A stretch of DNA of 64,000 nucleotides, taken from the NCBI GenBank assembly GCA_963930655.1, contig OZ005617.1:23256568-23320567 (forward strand). The letters are read 5' to 3'. Shown here one piece after another: positions 46,259-57,664 of this stretch. The translations under genes and the position numbers were made by a program. The notes under the pieces were generated by a model. That model searched no databases, was not told where the DNA came from, and saw only the letters and a program-made list of their open reading frames with translations. This DNA is from Myrica gale (lineage: Eukaryota > Streptophyta > Magnoliopsida > Fagales > Myricaceae). Numbering within the stretch: the first letter of the stretch is position 1; each line of letters opens with the position of its first letter.

Positions 46259-49200
46259 GTAATAATGATATCATCAAATATTTAGGCATTGACAGAAAAG
46301 ACCATGATTTCAGATGAGTCATTATGTTGCCATTGCGCTGCTTATGCTATCCACTGAATGCAATGATGATTTTAATTCCAGGGCTGCTCAACAGCTGCAT
46401 TTAGTTTAATCCATTTGCTTTGTACACAAGGAATAGAAGCTGGTCAAAGTTGAGCTGAAACTTTTATACAGCGGACCCTGTGTGCCTTCTTTCCAGGGAA
46501 GTTCTTGGCACTCACAATTTGGCATTACAATTGAGGACAAATAAACCTTGGCCGTTCTAATTACACCAGAAGATGATGTTGTTTGTAAAATTATTACACA
46601 TATCAGGACCTTGTAGAATGTTCAGGTGTGATCAGATCTTGCTTGGAAACCTTACATTCTGAGGTTTTATTATTTCTTCAAAGTACCTCTTAGGAGTTTA
46701 TTTTCGTTTGTTTTTCTGTTTGCAGTTTTTTCCTCTTGCTTTGACCTCTGAATATCTGTACTGTTGTTGTTGATGAATTTTAAATCTAATCTTTTTGTCA
46801 TGAGTTCTTTGAGAATGAGATTTTGTGATTTAATTCAGGATTCTTCTTTTATATCTGACTAGTACTTCTTCAGTCTTCACTAATTTCACGGCATAATAAT
46901 ATGAAACATTAAATGGGAAATTAAAGCCTCTCAGCTAGTCAGCGCTGTCCGGTTAAGAATCATAAGACTTTGATCTCTTGGTACACAATCCATTTATTGT
47001 TTGATGGCTAGGGTATGACTAAGGTGCTTGTATAAAGTAGCGCCGGTTTGGGGCTTTCCTATGATCCAAAAGTAAATGTTTCGTTCTGTGTTGTGTTGTC
47101 TTAAGGCTGGACTTGAGATCCTCCATTGCTTTCAAACCTCCCTGAAAGTGTCCAGTCTAGTGATCGAAGGTGTAAGTTTCCATGGTAGGTGTCATTACAT
47201 TTGTTAATGTCACTTGTAGACAGTGGTATTCCTCCAATTGGCTAGGTTAAAAACAGCTACCGCGGGGACTTTTATCAGCAGAAATAATTAACATTAAACG
47301 CTGTTTTTATCCTTCTCATCTGCAACTACTTTTATGTATTTGGTCTGTCAGCCTTGTTCGTCCTTGAATACAGTCTTGTCCCATCATTGTTTTTGTTTGT
47401 ACCTGAGCTTTACTGTTCCTCCAAAACCCTGTTACACAAGGCAATTCCAGCCTTATTTTCTAGAATGACCATATGAGCATTTCTCTCTGTGTATACACCC
47501 TCCCAGTATCTGAATATCAAATCACTCTGCAACAAATAACAATAACCTTTCCTAGTATTAGTTGCCTATCAGTTTGTGTTGCTTTCTGTATATGTTGGCG
47601 AAGCCCTTTGAGTTTAAGGTGAATTGTTTGAAAGCCTGTGCAAATGAGGTGAGAAGCTTGGAAAGTTACTCTGAGAACACCGTCATCCTTGAAGAGAACG
47701 ATGTTGGTATCGGAAAAACAGTAGGGGCGTGGAAGGGCATATATTATTCAAGAACTTCTGGGAACTGCTTAACATTTGAAACCTTCAAATGCAGGATTTC
47801 TGGACAGGCATGGGTATCGTAGAACATCCTACACTTTTTTTTTGAACCTGTTAGCATTTTGTCTTTGTTTTGCCTCCAAAACATTTTCTAGGTATATAAT
47901 TTGTTATTCAGTGTCTTGTTGTAGAAGCCGGTTGGGCCACCTCGCCTGGCCCAGCTGAATGGCGATTTAACATGAGCTGCTTCTCGACCCCAAAATCTGG
48001 ATAACAATGCATGTTGATGAGCTCATCTCCCGATGTTTTTTCGCACGAGTATTGAAATTTTAGAAGGGTTAAGCCTTATTCTGAACTTATGCTTGTGGCC
48101 TCTGCTTGGCACAAGCCCAGAGGAAAGCCCAGACGACCATTTGGTATCTTGTGCTGCTCTTTGTAGATCATCTGCTGATGTACCAAAATTGTAGCAAAAC
48201 ATCATGATTACAAAAAGAAAGGAGAACGTGAACATGTGTGTATGATGTCCTCTTAGACTCTGTCCATGTGCTAACAATTGTGCTCGTGAAAAACTCTGAT
48301 ACAGGCTCGGTAAGTTTGAGAGTAGCTAAAATATGCTCTTCACTGATTGTTTTTCATGGGCTATTTATGCAAGGGTGAAGATGTGGGATCCTATGATAAT
48401 GTAGGAGATCTTTTATGAAAATCAAATCTCAATGGTAGGTCTTATTCCTTTATATTATAATGATAGAATCCAGAGGCAAGTTGCAATCCTTCCTCAATGA
48501 TATCATTTGGTTATAATATCTTGATTGAATGAATTATTTTGATGAAGACATATCATGATTCCAAAGGTGAAACCATGAAATGGTCGGTCCCATCTTTGCA
48601 CTGAAGAATGTGGGGCACTTGATGTGAGAGCCTATCTTGTCCAATTTCAACACCCTCCTTGTTCAGTCGTATCTGTCTTCATTTATTACATCTTGAATGC
48701 TCTTTTCCTCTGTAAACCTAATCTTGGTCTGGAGCTCTAAATGCCCAAGAATAGGGGTTGCAAATTACAGTGGGAAGCGTACAGAGTACTAGCGTCACTG
48801 ACTCACTGGGATGATAGATAGTCAAGTCTCTTTTCGATTTATTGCTGTGCGCTGGGGAGCGCCCAGCGCATGGTCTACACAGTCATCTCCTTTACCCATG
48901 TGGTGCCTTCTTTTCTGTCACTTTTATTTCCACTCATTACTCTTTCTTCAGAGCTTGAATTTGCTCTTTGGATAGCCAATCTTGTCCAAATAATAGGAAT
49001 GAATTATCAGTTGTAGGTCCTGTACCATATGTTATTCTAAATTGGGTGCACTTTGCCACTTAAGATGCCTACTGATTCAAATTGGCAACTCACTTTGGAA
49101 GGCTTGAATTTTGGTTTGAAAGTGGGAGATTATTTGACATAAGCTCTGAGGACCTTTAACTTGAAGGGTTGTCCTGGACCACTTGTGCTGAATCCTGGCA

Positions 49201-50611
49201 TGTGCTCTGACGCTAGTATCCACCACATGTCGCTTTGTGAGCCTAGAAGGATAATATATACCAAAGGATCCGAGCTTGAGCTTAGTGTGTACTTAACCTA
49301 CACAACCTCTTGTTTGAGTAGTTTGACTTGGTCCCTATCCTAAATGCGAGCTCTATAGAGAGCTCAGCGTAGGGGACATGGTGGCCATTCCAAACCTCAA
49401 ACTGCAAATTATGGAGGTTTTCACGGTGTGGATGCTCAGTCCGTATTAAAATGGCTGACCAGTAAAGCTTGCCAAAAACAGGATTGTATGGGTCAAATGA
49501 GCATTTGCTGATATTTTATTAGACACAGACTGTCAAGTTATGGTCCACTAGCGAGCTCAAGTTCCAAGATCTTGTTTGTTAAATGAGGTCGAGTTATAGT
49601 TCATAAGACACATGAGCAAACCATATCATGTTTGATGCCTCAGAATTCCAAAGAACGGTAACAATGCCTTTATTCTATAGCGTTAATTATTATAAATGAA
49701 CTGCAAAGCGACGTGCAATTCATGTGTCTTAAGCACTTGGAAACCGAAGACAAAAGAAAAATACGAAAGAAAAAAGACAAACAAAACAAAACAAAAAAGA
49801 AATTAAGATTCAAGATGAAATGACAATGTAATTACAACCGAAGACAAGGTCAGATTCAAAATACTTCTGATGACTGCTGAGACTCTGAAGTCTACGACTA
49901 GGAACAGAGTCCAGACAGAGTAACAGATTTGACTACGTTTTAAGTTGTGGCTTGGACTGCTGCTACAACATTGTCACACTGTCTTGTTCACTTCTCAATG
50001 AGAGCAAGGAGGTGCCGGCACAAGGAAAAGAAGATTTGAGTGAGAATTTTACTTCCAATGGAGGTACAACTGAGACCCTCCCTAATAAATGATAAAGATG
50101 GAGAGACAGAACTCGCAATCTCAGAGAAAAAACGCCATGTGGAAACACGAAATGCATCAAATCCGGGTATGCTACTTCTCGTATTCCTAACTTCAATCAA
50201 GAAAGAACGGATTTTTTTTATTGCTAGTGTTTTCTAGTTATTGGCACATTTTAGTTCTGTTCATCAATGTAAGACTTCAGTCTCTGTTTTCACTCTGTTT
50301 CTCCTTTCCAACCTCTGAGGAGCTCTCTCTTTTCTTTTCTTTTTCAGCAAGCGCTGTGAAACTTGCTCAACAACTAAATATTCACCCAAATATACTTTTG
50401 AGATTGTGAGTTATAGATGGCAGTATGTTTCTTACGGTAGCGGGTTTTCTTTATACTGTAACTCCTCTTGAACTTTGCAAGATCAGTCACTGTTTCGCTG
50501 ATGAAGTTTTTCCTGCTTTATTCATTATCAAAATGACGGGTTATGCGGGGTTCTCTTACTCAGTTGTTTGCTGACAATACATGAAGCGTTGACAAGAGAA
50601 AGTGAGTTTTC
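46259..50611. other. Long gene-poor stretch
   Basis: About 4.3 kb between the mTERF gene and the receptor-like kinase. No protein gene, RNA gene or clear transposon was recognised. Open frames such as 47562-47822 have no domain signature. A hairpin lies at 48848-48870. The right end (about 49950-50611) may contain leader exons of the kinase gene, but no start or splice chain could be proven. Confidence 0.45.
48848..48870. repeat. 9-bp-stem perfect hairpin
   Basis: TGCGCTGGG, loop GAGCG, CCCAGCGCA. Isolated GC-rich hairpin in AT-rich DNA; no T-tract or other sign of function. Confidence 0.8.
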
Positions 50612-53600
50612 ATGGGGTGGTTTTGCGTTTTCTCGGTTTTCTGCTATACATGGAGTTTATTTGCTCTTGTTACTCATCAATCACAATCCTCTCAAACCCA
50701 AGTGCTTCTTCAGCTTAGAAAGCACTTAGAGTACCCAAAGCAATTGGAAATTTGGCATGATCATACCATAGATTTCTGCTCTTTATCTTCACCACAAGTA
50801 AACATCACATGCCAAGACAATTTTATCACTGAGCTCAGAATTGTGGGCGATAAGCTTGCCATAGTTAGTGACTTCAACGGGTTCGCAATTCCGAATCAAA
50901 CTTTATCTGATGGCTTCTCTATGGACTCTTTTGTGGCCACCCTGGCGAGACTAACCAGCTTGAGAGCTCTCAGTCTGGTCTCTTTGGGAATTTGGGGTCC
51001 ACTTCCGGACAAAATTCACCGCCTTTCTTTGCTCGAGTATATGGATTTGAGTTCAAATTGTCTTTTCGGTTCGGTTCCTCCTAAGATTTCTACAATGGTG
51101 AATCTTCGAACTCTTAAACTGGACGGCAATTTCTTTAATACTACCGTCCCCACTTGGTTTGATTCCTTATCAAATCTGAGGACTCTAAGCTTGAGGAACA
51201 ACCAGTTTAAAGGTTCATTTCCATCTTCAGTCCTGAGAAGCGCAACTCTCACTGATCTTATCATGTCTAGCAATGATATGACTGGAAAATTGCCAAATCT
51301 TAGTAGCTTAAGTAGCTTACAAGTTCTGGATTTGAGTGCAAACAAATTCCGTAATGTGCTACCTGAAATGCCCAAAGGAGTGGTCATGGTTTTTCTGAGC
51401 AATAACTCCTTCCTGGGTGAGATTCCTCAGCAATATGGCCGATTAAGTCATCTTCAACACCTTGACATGTCATTTAACGTGCTTAGAGGGACACCTCCTG
51501 CAGCACTTTTCTCTTTGCCCAATATCAGTTACTTGAATATTGCATCAAATATGTGTAGCGGGTCACTTTCATACCATCTAAGATGTGGCAGCCAACTTCA
51601 GTTCGTTGACATGTCTAATAATAGGTTAATGGGTGGATTGCCTTCTTGTTTGAGCAGTACTAAGTCAGGAAAGAAAGTGGTTAAGTTTGATGGAAATTGC
51701 TTATCCATTGATATAAAGAATCAGCATCCAGAACCTTATTGTGATGAAGTCCGAGTGAGGAAACAATCCAGAAGCAAAAATGCAGGAGTTTTAGTGGGTT
51801 TGACTGTAGGAATCGCAATCCTTATGGTGCTTCTAGCTTTTGGCTTTCTCCTTCTATGGAAAACATGTTGCCCTCGAGGGATATCAGAGCAGCATTTATT
51901 GCAGAAAGCAGTGCAAGATACCTCGGCAGCTGGGTTCTCCTCTGAGCTTCTAGCAAATGCAAGTAGGTTATCAGCTATCAAAAGTGTATATGGCCTGAAA
52001 TTGAAAGCCGAAAAAGAATTGATGAAAATTTAATGCAATCACATGCTTCTTTTTTCTTTTATTTTAGGATTTGTTTCCGAAGCTGCAAAGTTAGGCATGC
52101 AACGTCTCCCAGTTTGCCGGTCTTTTACTTTAGAAGAGTTAGAAGAAGCTACAAACAACTTTGATAACTCTGCCTTCTTGGGAGAGGGATCATGTGGAAA
52201 GGTACCATCAAAAACTTCCATACGCTACACTACTATTTATGACATGATAAATCTTCCTGTGGTCATTTCGGCTTTATCAAGTCTTCCACTAATTACAACT
52301 ATAGAGGATTTATAAAGTTGTAAGCAGGACTTGGAGGAGCAAAGTAAGGTGAAAAATGAGACAGTAAGTCCCATGGCCTATACTTATCAGTGGTTAGAAT
52401 TTGATGATATCATCCTTATATCTCATATATCCAAGTATGTTGCTGAGTCGAGCTAAATCCTCATTATACTCAGTTCATTACCAGGACCTGAAACTTTTGT
52501 GACCACTTACTACTAGATTTTCCCATATATGAACAACAACCGACTCAACCACATAAAATTTTCTAGCTATCACATCATTTCCTTTTCAACTCTTTTCCCA
52601 TTGTCTTGCAGCTTTATAGGGGAAGATTAGAGAATGGGACCCTAGTTGCTATTAGGTGTCTGCCTAGTTCGAAGAAATTTTCAATTCGGAATCTTAAACT
52701 CAGGTTGGATTTGCTTGCAAAGCTTCGTCACCCACATTTGGTGGGCCTTTTGGGACACTGCGTTGATGTTGGTGGAACAGATGATTGCAGTGTGAACAAA
52801 GTCTTCCTTATATCTGAATATATGCCCAATGGAAGTTTCTGTACTTACCTTGCAGGTTGATATCTAATACCAAGTTTTTGAATGCTCATAAGTTAAATGT
52901 TATAGCAGTAGGATGTGTTGCTTCGCTTCTAATATATACATGTCATTCAAATTTTGTTTTATTCTTCTTCAGAAAATCTTTAGTATGCAGGACATAACTA
53001 TCCCCTCACAAAGATAATATTGTGCTTTCTGAACAAACAAAATGAGGGGATATAAAGAAGAACTTCAATGGGACTCAGCCTCCCCATTTATTTCTGTGAT
53101 GGGGTTTGTGCATATTCTAAGTATAACAGCTTTATATGTACAGAGAATTGCTGCAGAAAGGTTTTCAATTGGCCAGAGAGATTGGCGGTTCTTGTCAGTG
53201 TTGCCAAGGCTGTGCACTTCCTACATACTGGGGTTATTCCTGCTTTCTTAAACAACCGACTGAAGACAAACAATATCCTGCTCAATGAGCATTGGATGGC
53301 AAAGTTGAGCGACTATGGGCTGTCCATTGTATTGGAAGAAGCTGACAAATGTGCAGTAGGGCTTCTATTCCTGATGATTGATTGCTTGGCATTGCAATAA
53401 ATTTCGAATTTTCGGTGGTTTTTGACTAGTGCCTTGGTTTGTAGGTGGAAGGAGAAAGCCATAAATCATGGTAAGGATTTTCTTTCTGCGAAAAATGTTA
53501 TCGGCGTTATATATTAGCGTAAACATTGTAATTATGAGGTGTCCATGTCGTCAGGCAAATGACCAGATTAGAAGATGATGTTTATACCTTTGGATTCATA

Positions 53601-54118
53601 TTACTTGAGGCACTTGTTGGACCTGCAGTATGTGCAAGAAGAGAGGCGTTCTTGCTAAATGCGATGGTATGCTCTGAAACTCTTACCAAGTGCAGAATGC
53701 TAAGAATCCTGAAAACTAAACAAATCAGCTGCTCCACTGTATGTCAAATCTGTGGTTGTGTTGGTATAACTCCTTAATGAGGCATTATTGCGCTGATGCG
53801 AGCCAGGGTGTAGAAAATTGGTGGATGGTTTTTTTCCCCCATGGTTTAAATTTATTGATGAAACTAGATGTTTTCATTTTTCAGGCCTCTTTGAACAGCC
53901 AGGATGGCCAGAAACGGGTAATTGACCCAATTGTGCAAGCCACTTGCTCGCAAGAATCCCTATCAATTGTGATTTCCATAATGATCAAATGCATTTCTCT
54001 TGAGTCATGTAGCCGTCCTTCTATAGAGGACATACTTTGGAACTTACAGTATGCAGCTCAAATTCAGGCAACTGCAGGTGATGGCGATCATAGATTAGAT
54101 GCTGCAGCACATCAATGA
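50612..54118 (+). CDS. LRR receptor-like pseudokinase (At3g03770 type)
   Basis: Plasma-membrane leucine-rich-repeat receptor-like protein of the inactive At3g03770 class. Exons: 50612-51962, 52068-52201, 52612-52855, 53144-53355, 53445-53470, 53555-53666 and 53885-54118, 770 residues. Signal peptide at about 1-26; LRRs at about 100-345 (for example LEYMDLSSNCLFGSVPPKI, LQVLDLSANKF); transmembrane segment at about 390-415 (GVLVGLTVGIAILMVLLAFG); kinase-like domain from FTLEELEEATNNFDNSAFLG. The catalytic lysine position reads VAIR instead of VAIK. The HRD segment is replaced (HTGVIPAFLNNRLKTNNILL, no catalytic Asp). DFG reads DYG. So it is predicted catalytically dead and probably acts as a co-receptor or scaffold. 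A 26-nt microexon (VEGESHKSW) links exons 4 and 6. The frame is intact throughout. Confidence 0.93.
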
Positions 54119-54828
54119 GTTTCTCTCCTCTATATCGGTTCCCTCTTTCTTTCTTGTTTGGGTTTGTGGTGGGGGGTGGAACTACTCCTGAACATCTCCA
54201 ATTAGGGAAGAACTAGTCCCAAATCACTGGTAGAATTCTTCTGAACACTTTTATTTCCATTTTGATAGATTGCACCAATGTACAGGGGCTTGACAATGTT
54301 TTATACTGTTAGAACAATTCACCTGGAAAACAAAATGTTGTTAAGAGAGAAACAAAAATTCTAGTTTAGTTTGTCTGGCAAACTCCCTTTGGGAGGTTAA
54401 TGCTCTCCATTACATTATTTGGTATCATTGAAATGATAGCCTTTTTCGCTGAATCCATTTCTTTTCCGAATGAAAAGTGCATCCATCAACAAAATACCAA
54501 CACTCTTTGCCTTTTAACTGCCTTTGCATGCATTCTCCGAACGGAAGAATCTCTTATCATCTCAAAATCCTGCCACAGCTTTATATTGTATAACACTATA
54601 CTAGACTCAAATCAACTAGGGAAACTATATACAATTTGCAGTCTCCAAGCTGGTAGAAGCTTAGTAAGGATGTTTTCGAGATTGCCACAACTATGTACAA
54701 TTTGAATTCGCAGAACTGTTTACAATTGAAACTGGGTAGAAAAGATTGTCATCTCTGCCCTAGAGTGCGATTTTCTTTACTCATATTTACAGAAATGTCA
54801 AAATATGGATTAGGACATTACTATTAAG
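54119..54828. other. Convergent intergenic region
   Basis: 3' ends of the receptor pseudokinase (+) and the adenylate kinase 7-like gene (-). AT-rich; no further gene. Confidence 0.5.
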
Positions 54829-56817
54829 CTAAAGGCCATCCAAGCCCGAAGTGAGTTTATGTGAAGAACGAGCAGCATTTATATGTTGCAGATGCAATGC
54901 TGCTACAAGTCCTTGCCATGTCTCCCCAGGTGCACTGCCAACTTGAAACTCAAGAAGCTTTTTCTGTTCCCTGTAGTAATCTTCTAGTAGCATGTTCTGG
55001 GAGAAAAAGGAAATACTTCCATTAAAAATATTCCTGTTTCTAATATGTTCTGTAAACATGTAATATGAGCATCCCATCTGAGACAAAACACACTGACCCC
55101 TCAGCCAGGGAGGGGGGAACTGCTTTCTATCACACTGCAAGGTGGTCCAGAGGGTATGAAAACATGAGGTACAAGGATAGCTATGGTGCTGACCAACCTA
55201 ACCAAAACGCAATATGACCCAGTAGCCAGTGTTGCGCCAGCCAATTGTTTTCTAGAGGGAAATCAATAATCTCAAACTCTGCAAATACCAGGTTGGGTTA
55301 TTACATCACAGAAAACGAGCTCAACATGTATGAATATTCTCAAACAATAAAATTTGTTTCTATTCACTCCATTTAGATATCTAAGAGGTCACCTAACATA
55401 GTGCTACCATCAAACTAGACAGAAAATGAGAAAGGTCGAGAAATCATTGGTGAAAACAGGAACTTTGATTTTTCTCACTGCCAACTATAGATAACACTTC
55501 ATACCGAGGCATGAGAATTGATGACTACCTGCTTTGCATAGACTTGGAGTTTTTCCTTCCAGGTACCATCTGCATCAGAATAACGGACTATGATTGAGTG
55601 AGATGCTAGGACATATCTAAAATTCATACCTTGGAAGATGGGGGCAAAAGTACCTCTTCCTTGATCTCTCATTAAGAAATCCTCCGTGCATTTGAAATTG
55701 ACTACCAGATCAATCTCTGCTAGTTCATCAAGGATCTCCTGCGAAGAAAAATTGAGTTCATGGCTGCACGTTTTTCAAGTTGCATCATCACCAGCAGAGT
55801 TGTTTCTTATAAGGTGCAAAAACAACCGTATGCAACACATCACCACAAGTATACCAACACTGTCGAAGAAGTAAGTCGAGGATTATCCAATACTACATCC
55901 CTTTCGTGTCAAGACTACAAAAATTTCTCGGAACCAAAGCAATCATCATGTATTTTTGAAGAGACGAGAAATTAAGGAGTTTGGTCATTTTATTAACAGT
56001 AAGGAGCGATCTAACGAAGTCAAGTACATTCAGCAAACAAAACGTTCCTGAATTCAAGTCGAAAGAAGTCAAGTTTCAACTTACAGCCTGAATTGGTGAC
56101 CGAGGAATTCCATCCAGAATAAACCCGATTTCTCCTCGGTAATATCCATCGTCCAACCGCTTCGACAACAGACCAAAAATTATATCCTCGGGAACGAGTT
56201 CCCCACGACTCACAGCATTTGCTATCTATTATAAGAAAACTTAACGTGAGCGTCCTATTGAGTTGATTCCAATAAAGGATTATCATTCTTTAAATATTTT
56301 GCAAAATTTCTTAATCAAGGAGCGAGTTCGAAAGCTTTGAGTAAGCTAAAAAGGAAACTACAAAGCAAAAACACAAGGAGCTATTTCAAGAAGCGCAAAG
56401 TGAAAACACAGATTCTCAGACCTGTTTGTATAGGGAAGAGCGAGGGCTGAGGTCTTGGAGGACGAGGCTGGCCATCGAAATGTGAGGCACTTGCAGAAGT
56501 TTGGAGAGCCTCTCTGCGTACACGTGCTTATTGGCACTAGGGCTCCCTATGAACACCCACTGCACCCCTCTGGGTGGTGCCGATCCCGCAGAATCCGCCA
56601 TTGGAGACGAAGGCAGCAGACGACGGCGCCGCTCGCTATCGCTCTCGGCTCGGTGGTTGTGGTCATAGTAGTTGTAGTCTACTTGCGGCTCAGCTGCTGC
56701 GGCGGAGGTGGAGCCGGAGTATAATCGGCTCAGAGCGAGACGCACCAGCCTGTAAAATGGCGGAGATGCCGTTACGACAGCGGCTGTGCGGCTGCTCAAG
56801 GAGCTTAGTCCGATCAT
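54829..56817 (-). CDS. Adenylate kinase 7-like mitochondrial protein
   Basis: Matches the plant probable adenylate kinase 7 (At3g01820) family. Exons (minus): 56422-56817 (start at 56817), 56085-56225, 55630-55738, 55529-55569 and 54829-54996 (stop 54829-54831), 855 nt, 284 residues. The N-terminus is Ser/Ala/Arg-rich (MIGLSSLSSRTAAVV...), fitting a mitochondrial presequence. The core reads GVQWVFIGSPSANKHVYAER, HISMASLVLQDLSPRSSLY, SRGELVPEDIIFGLLSKRL, GEIGFILDGIPRSPIQAEIL and a C-terminal YYREQKKLLEFQVGSAPGET followed by WQGLVAALHLQHIN. The P-loop GxPGSGKGT is replaced by GSPSANKH, and the LID is missing, so phosphotransfer is doubtful. The family is known to diverge here, so this is not a lesion of this copy. 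Start chosen at the first in-frame ATG; an upstream TTG also keeps the frame open. Confidence 0.9.
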
Positions 56818-57664
56818 GGTGAGAGACGGGGGCAATGAAATGAAAGTTGGTTTTGGGAAACTAACGAACTTGAAGTAAGGAGTTAAAGAGAGAATATTGG
56901 AATTGACCTCAATCTGTTGAGATATTCACACAAAATGCCATCCTCATTACGGACCTTGCCCGCCATCTCTTCTCGTACAGCGGGAACCGCGCTCATAGTA
57001 AAGAGGGGGGCCGTATAAGGGAAACAATATTTATATTATATTAATAACGAGGTTTGGAGAAAATAATTATGGTGCCCACCCCTCTCATATAAAATTCTAA
57101 ATTCTTGAAATTCAAACAAATATTGGTTTATCATTAAACGCTGCCGTATAGTAAATTCTTCAAATTTTATAGTTGGTGAAAAAGTTGGAAGAATTTTTAA
57201 TTATAAAATAATTTTTATTGGAGCTTGTTAAAAAGTCAAATATAATATATTTAATAGATTTTTTTAATTAAAAAGTAATGAGGAGAAAATTTGATGTAAT
57301 TTTTTTTAATGAAAACGTATTGAGATTGGTATGAAATGGTGTTGAAATTTGACTAAATTTTTTGAGATTTTGATATTTAGTTATAAAAATTGAGTTTTTT
57401 AAAAAAATCATAAAAAGTTTTTTTAAAAAAATTCATATCCAAACATCGCCTAAGGAAGATAGATTTTTACTCTGAGGAGAGGTTTGCCATGAAAATCTTA
57501 TTGGGAATTAAAGAAGATTTCACATAATCAAGCAATTAGAATACTTAAACATTCAACAAAAGGAACACTGAGAAAAGATGATGAATCCCAAGCAATTACT
57601 AGCAATTGTATTAAACTAGTCCAAATGGACTGTTAATTAGAAAGACAGCAGAAGCGGCCTAGAC
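56818..57664. other. Intergenic, AT-rich
   Basis: Promoter side of the adenylate kinase 7-like gene (56818-57000), then AT-rich DNA (57050-57470) rich in TTTTTTAAAAAAAT-type foldbacks that may be an old MITE, then the argininosuccinate synthase 3' UTR. No gene seen. Confidence 0.45.

Noticed and set aside
47562-47822. 86-codon frame downstream of mTERF
   Set aside because: Considered as a 3' exon or small gene, but no domain, partner exon or promoter could be seen.
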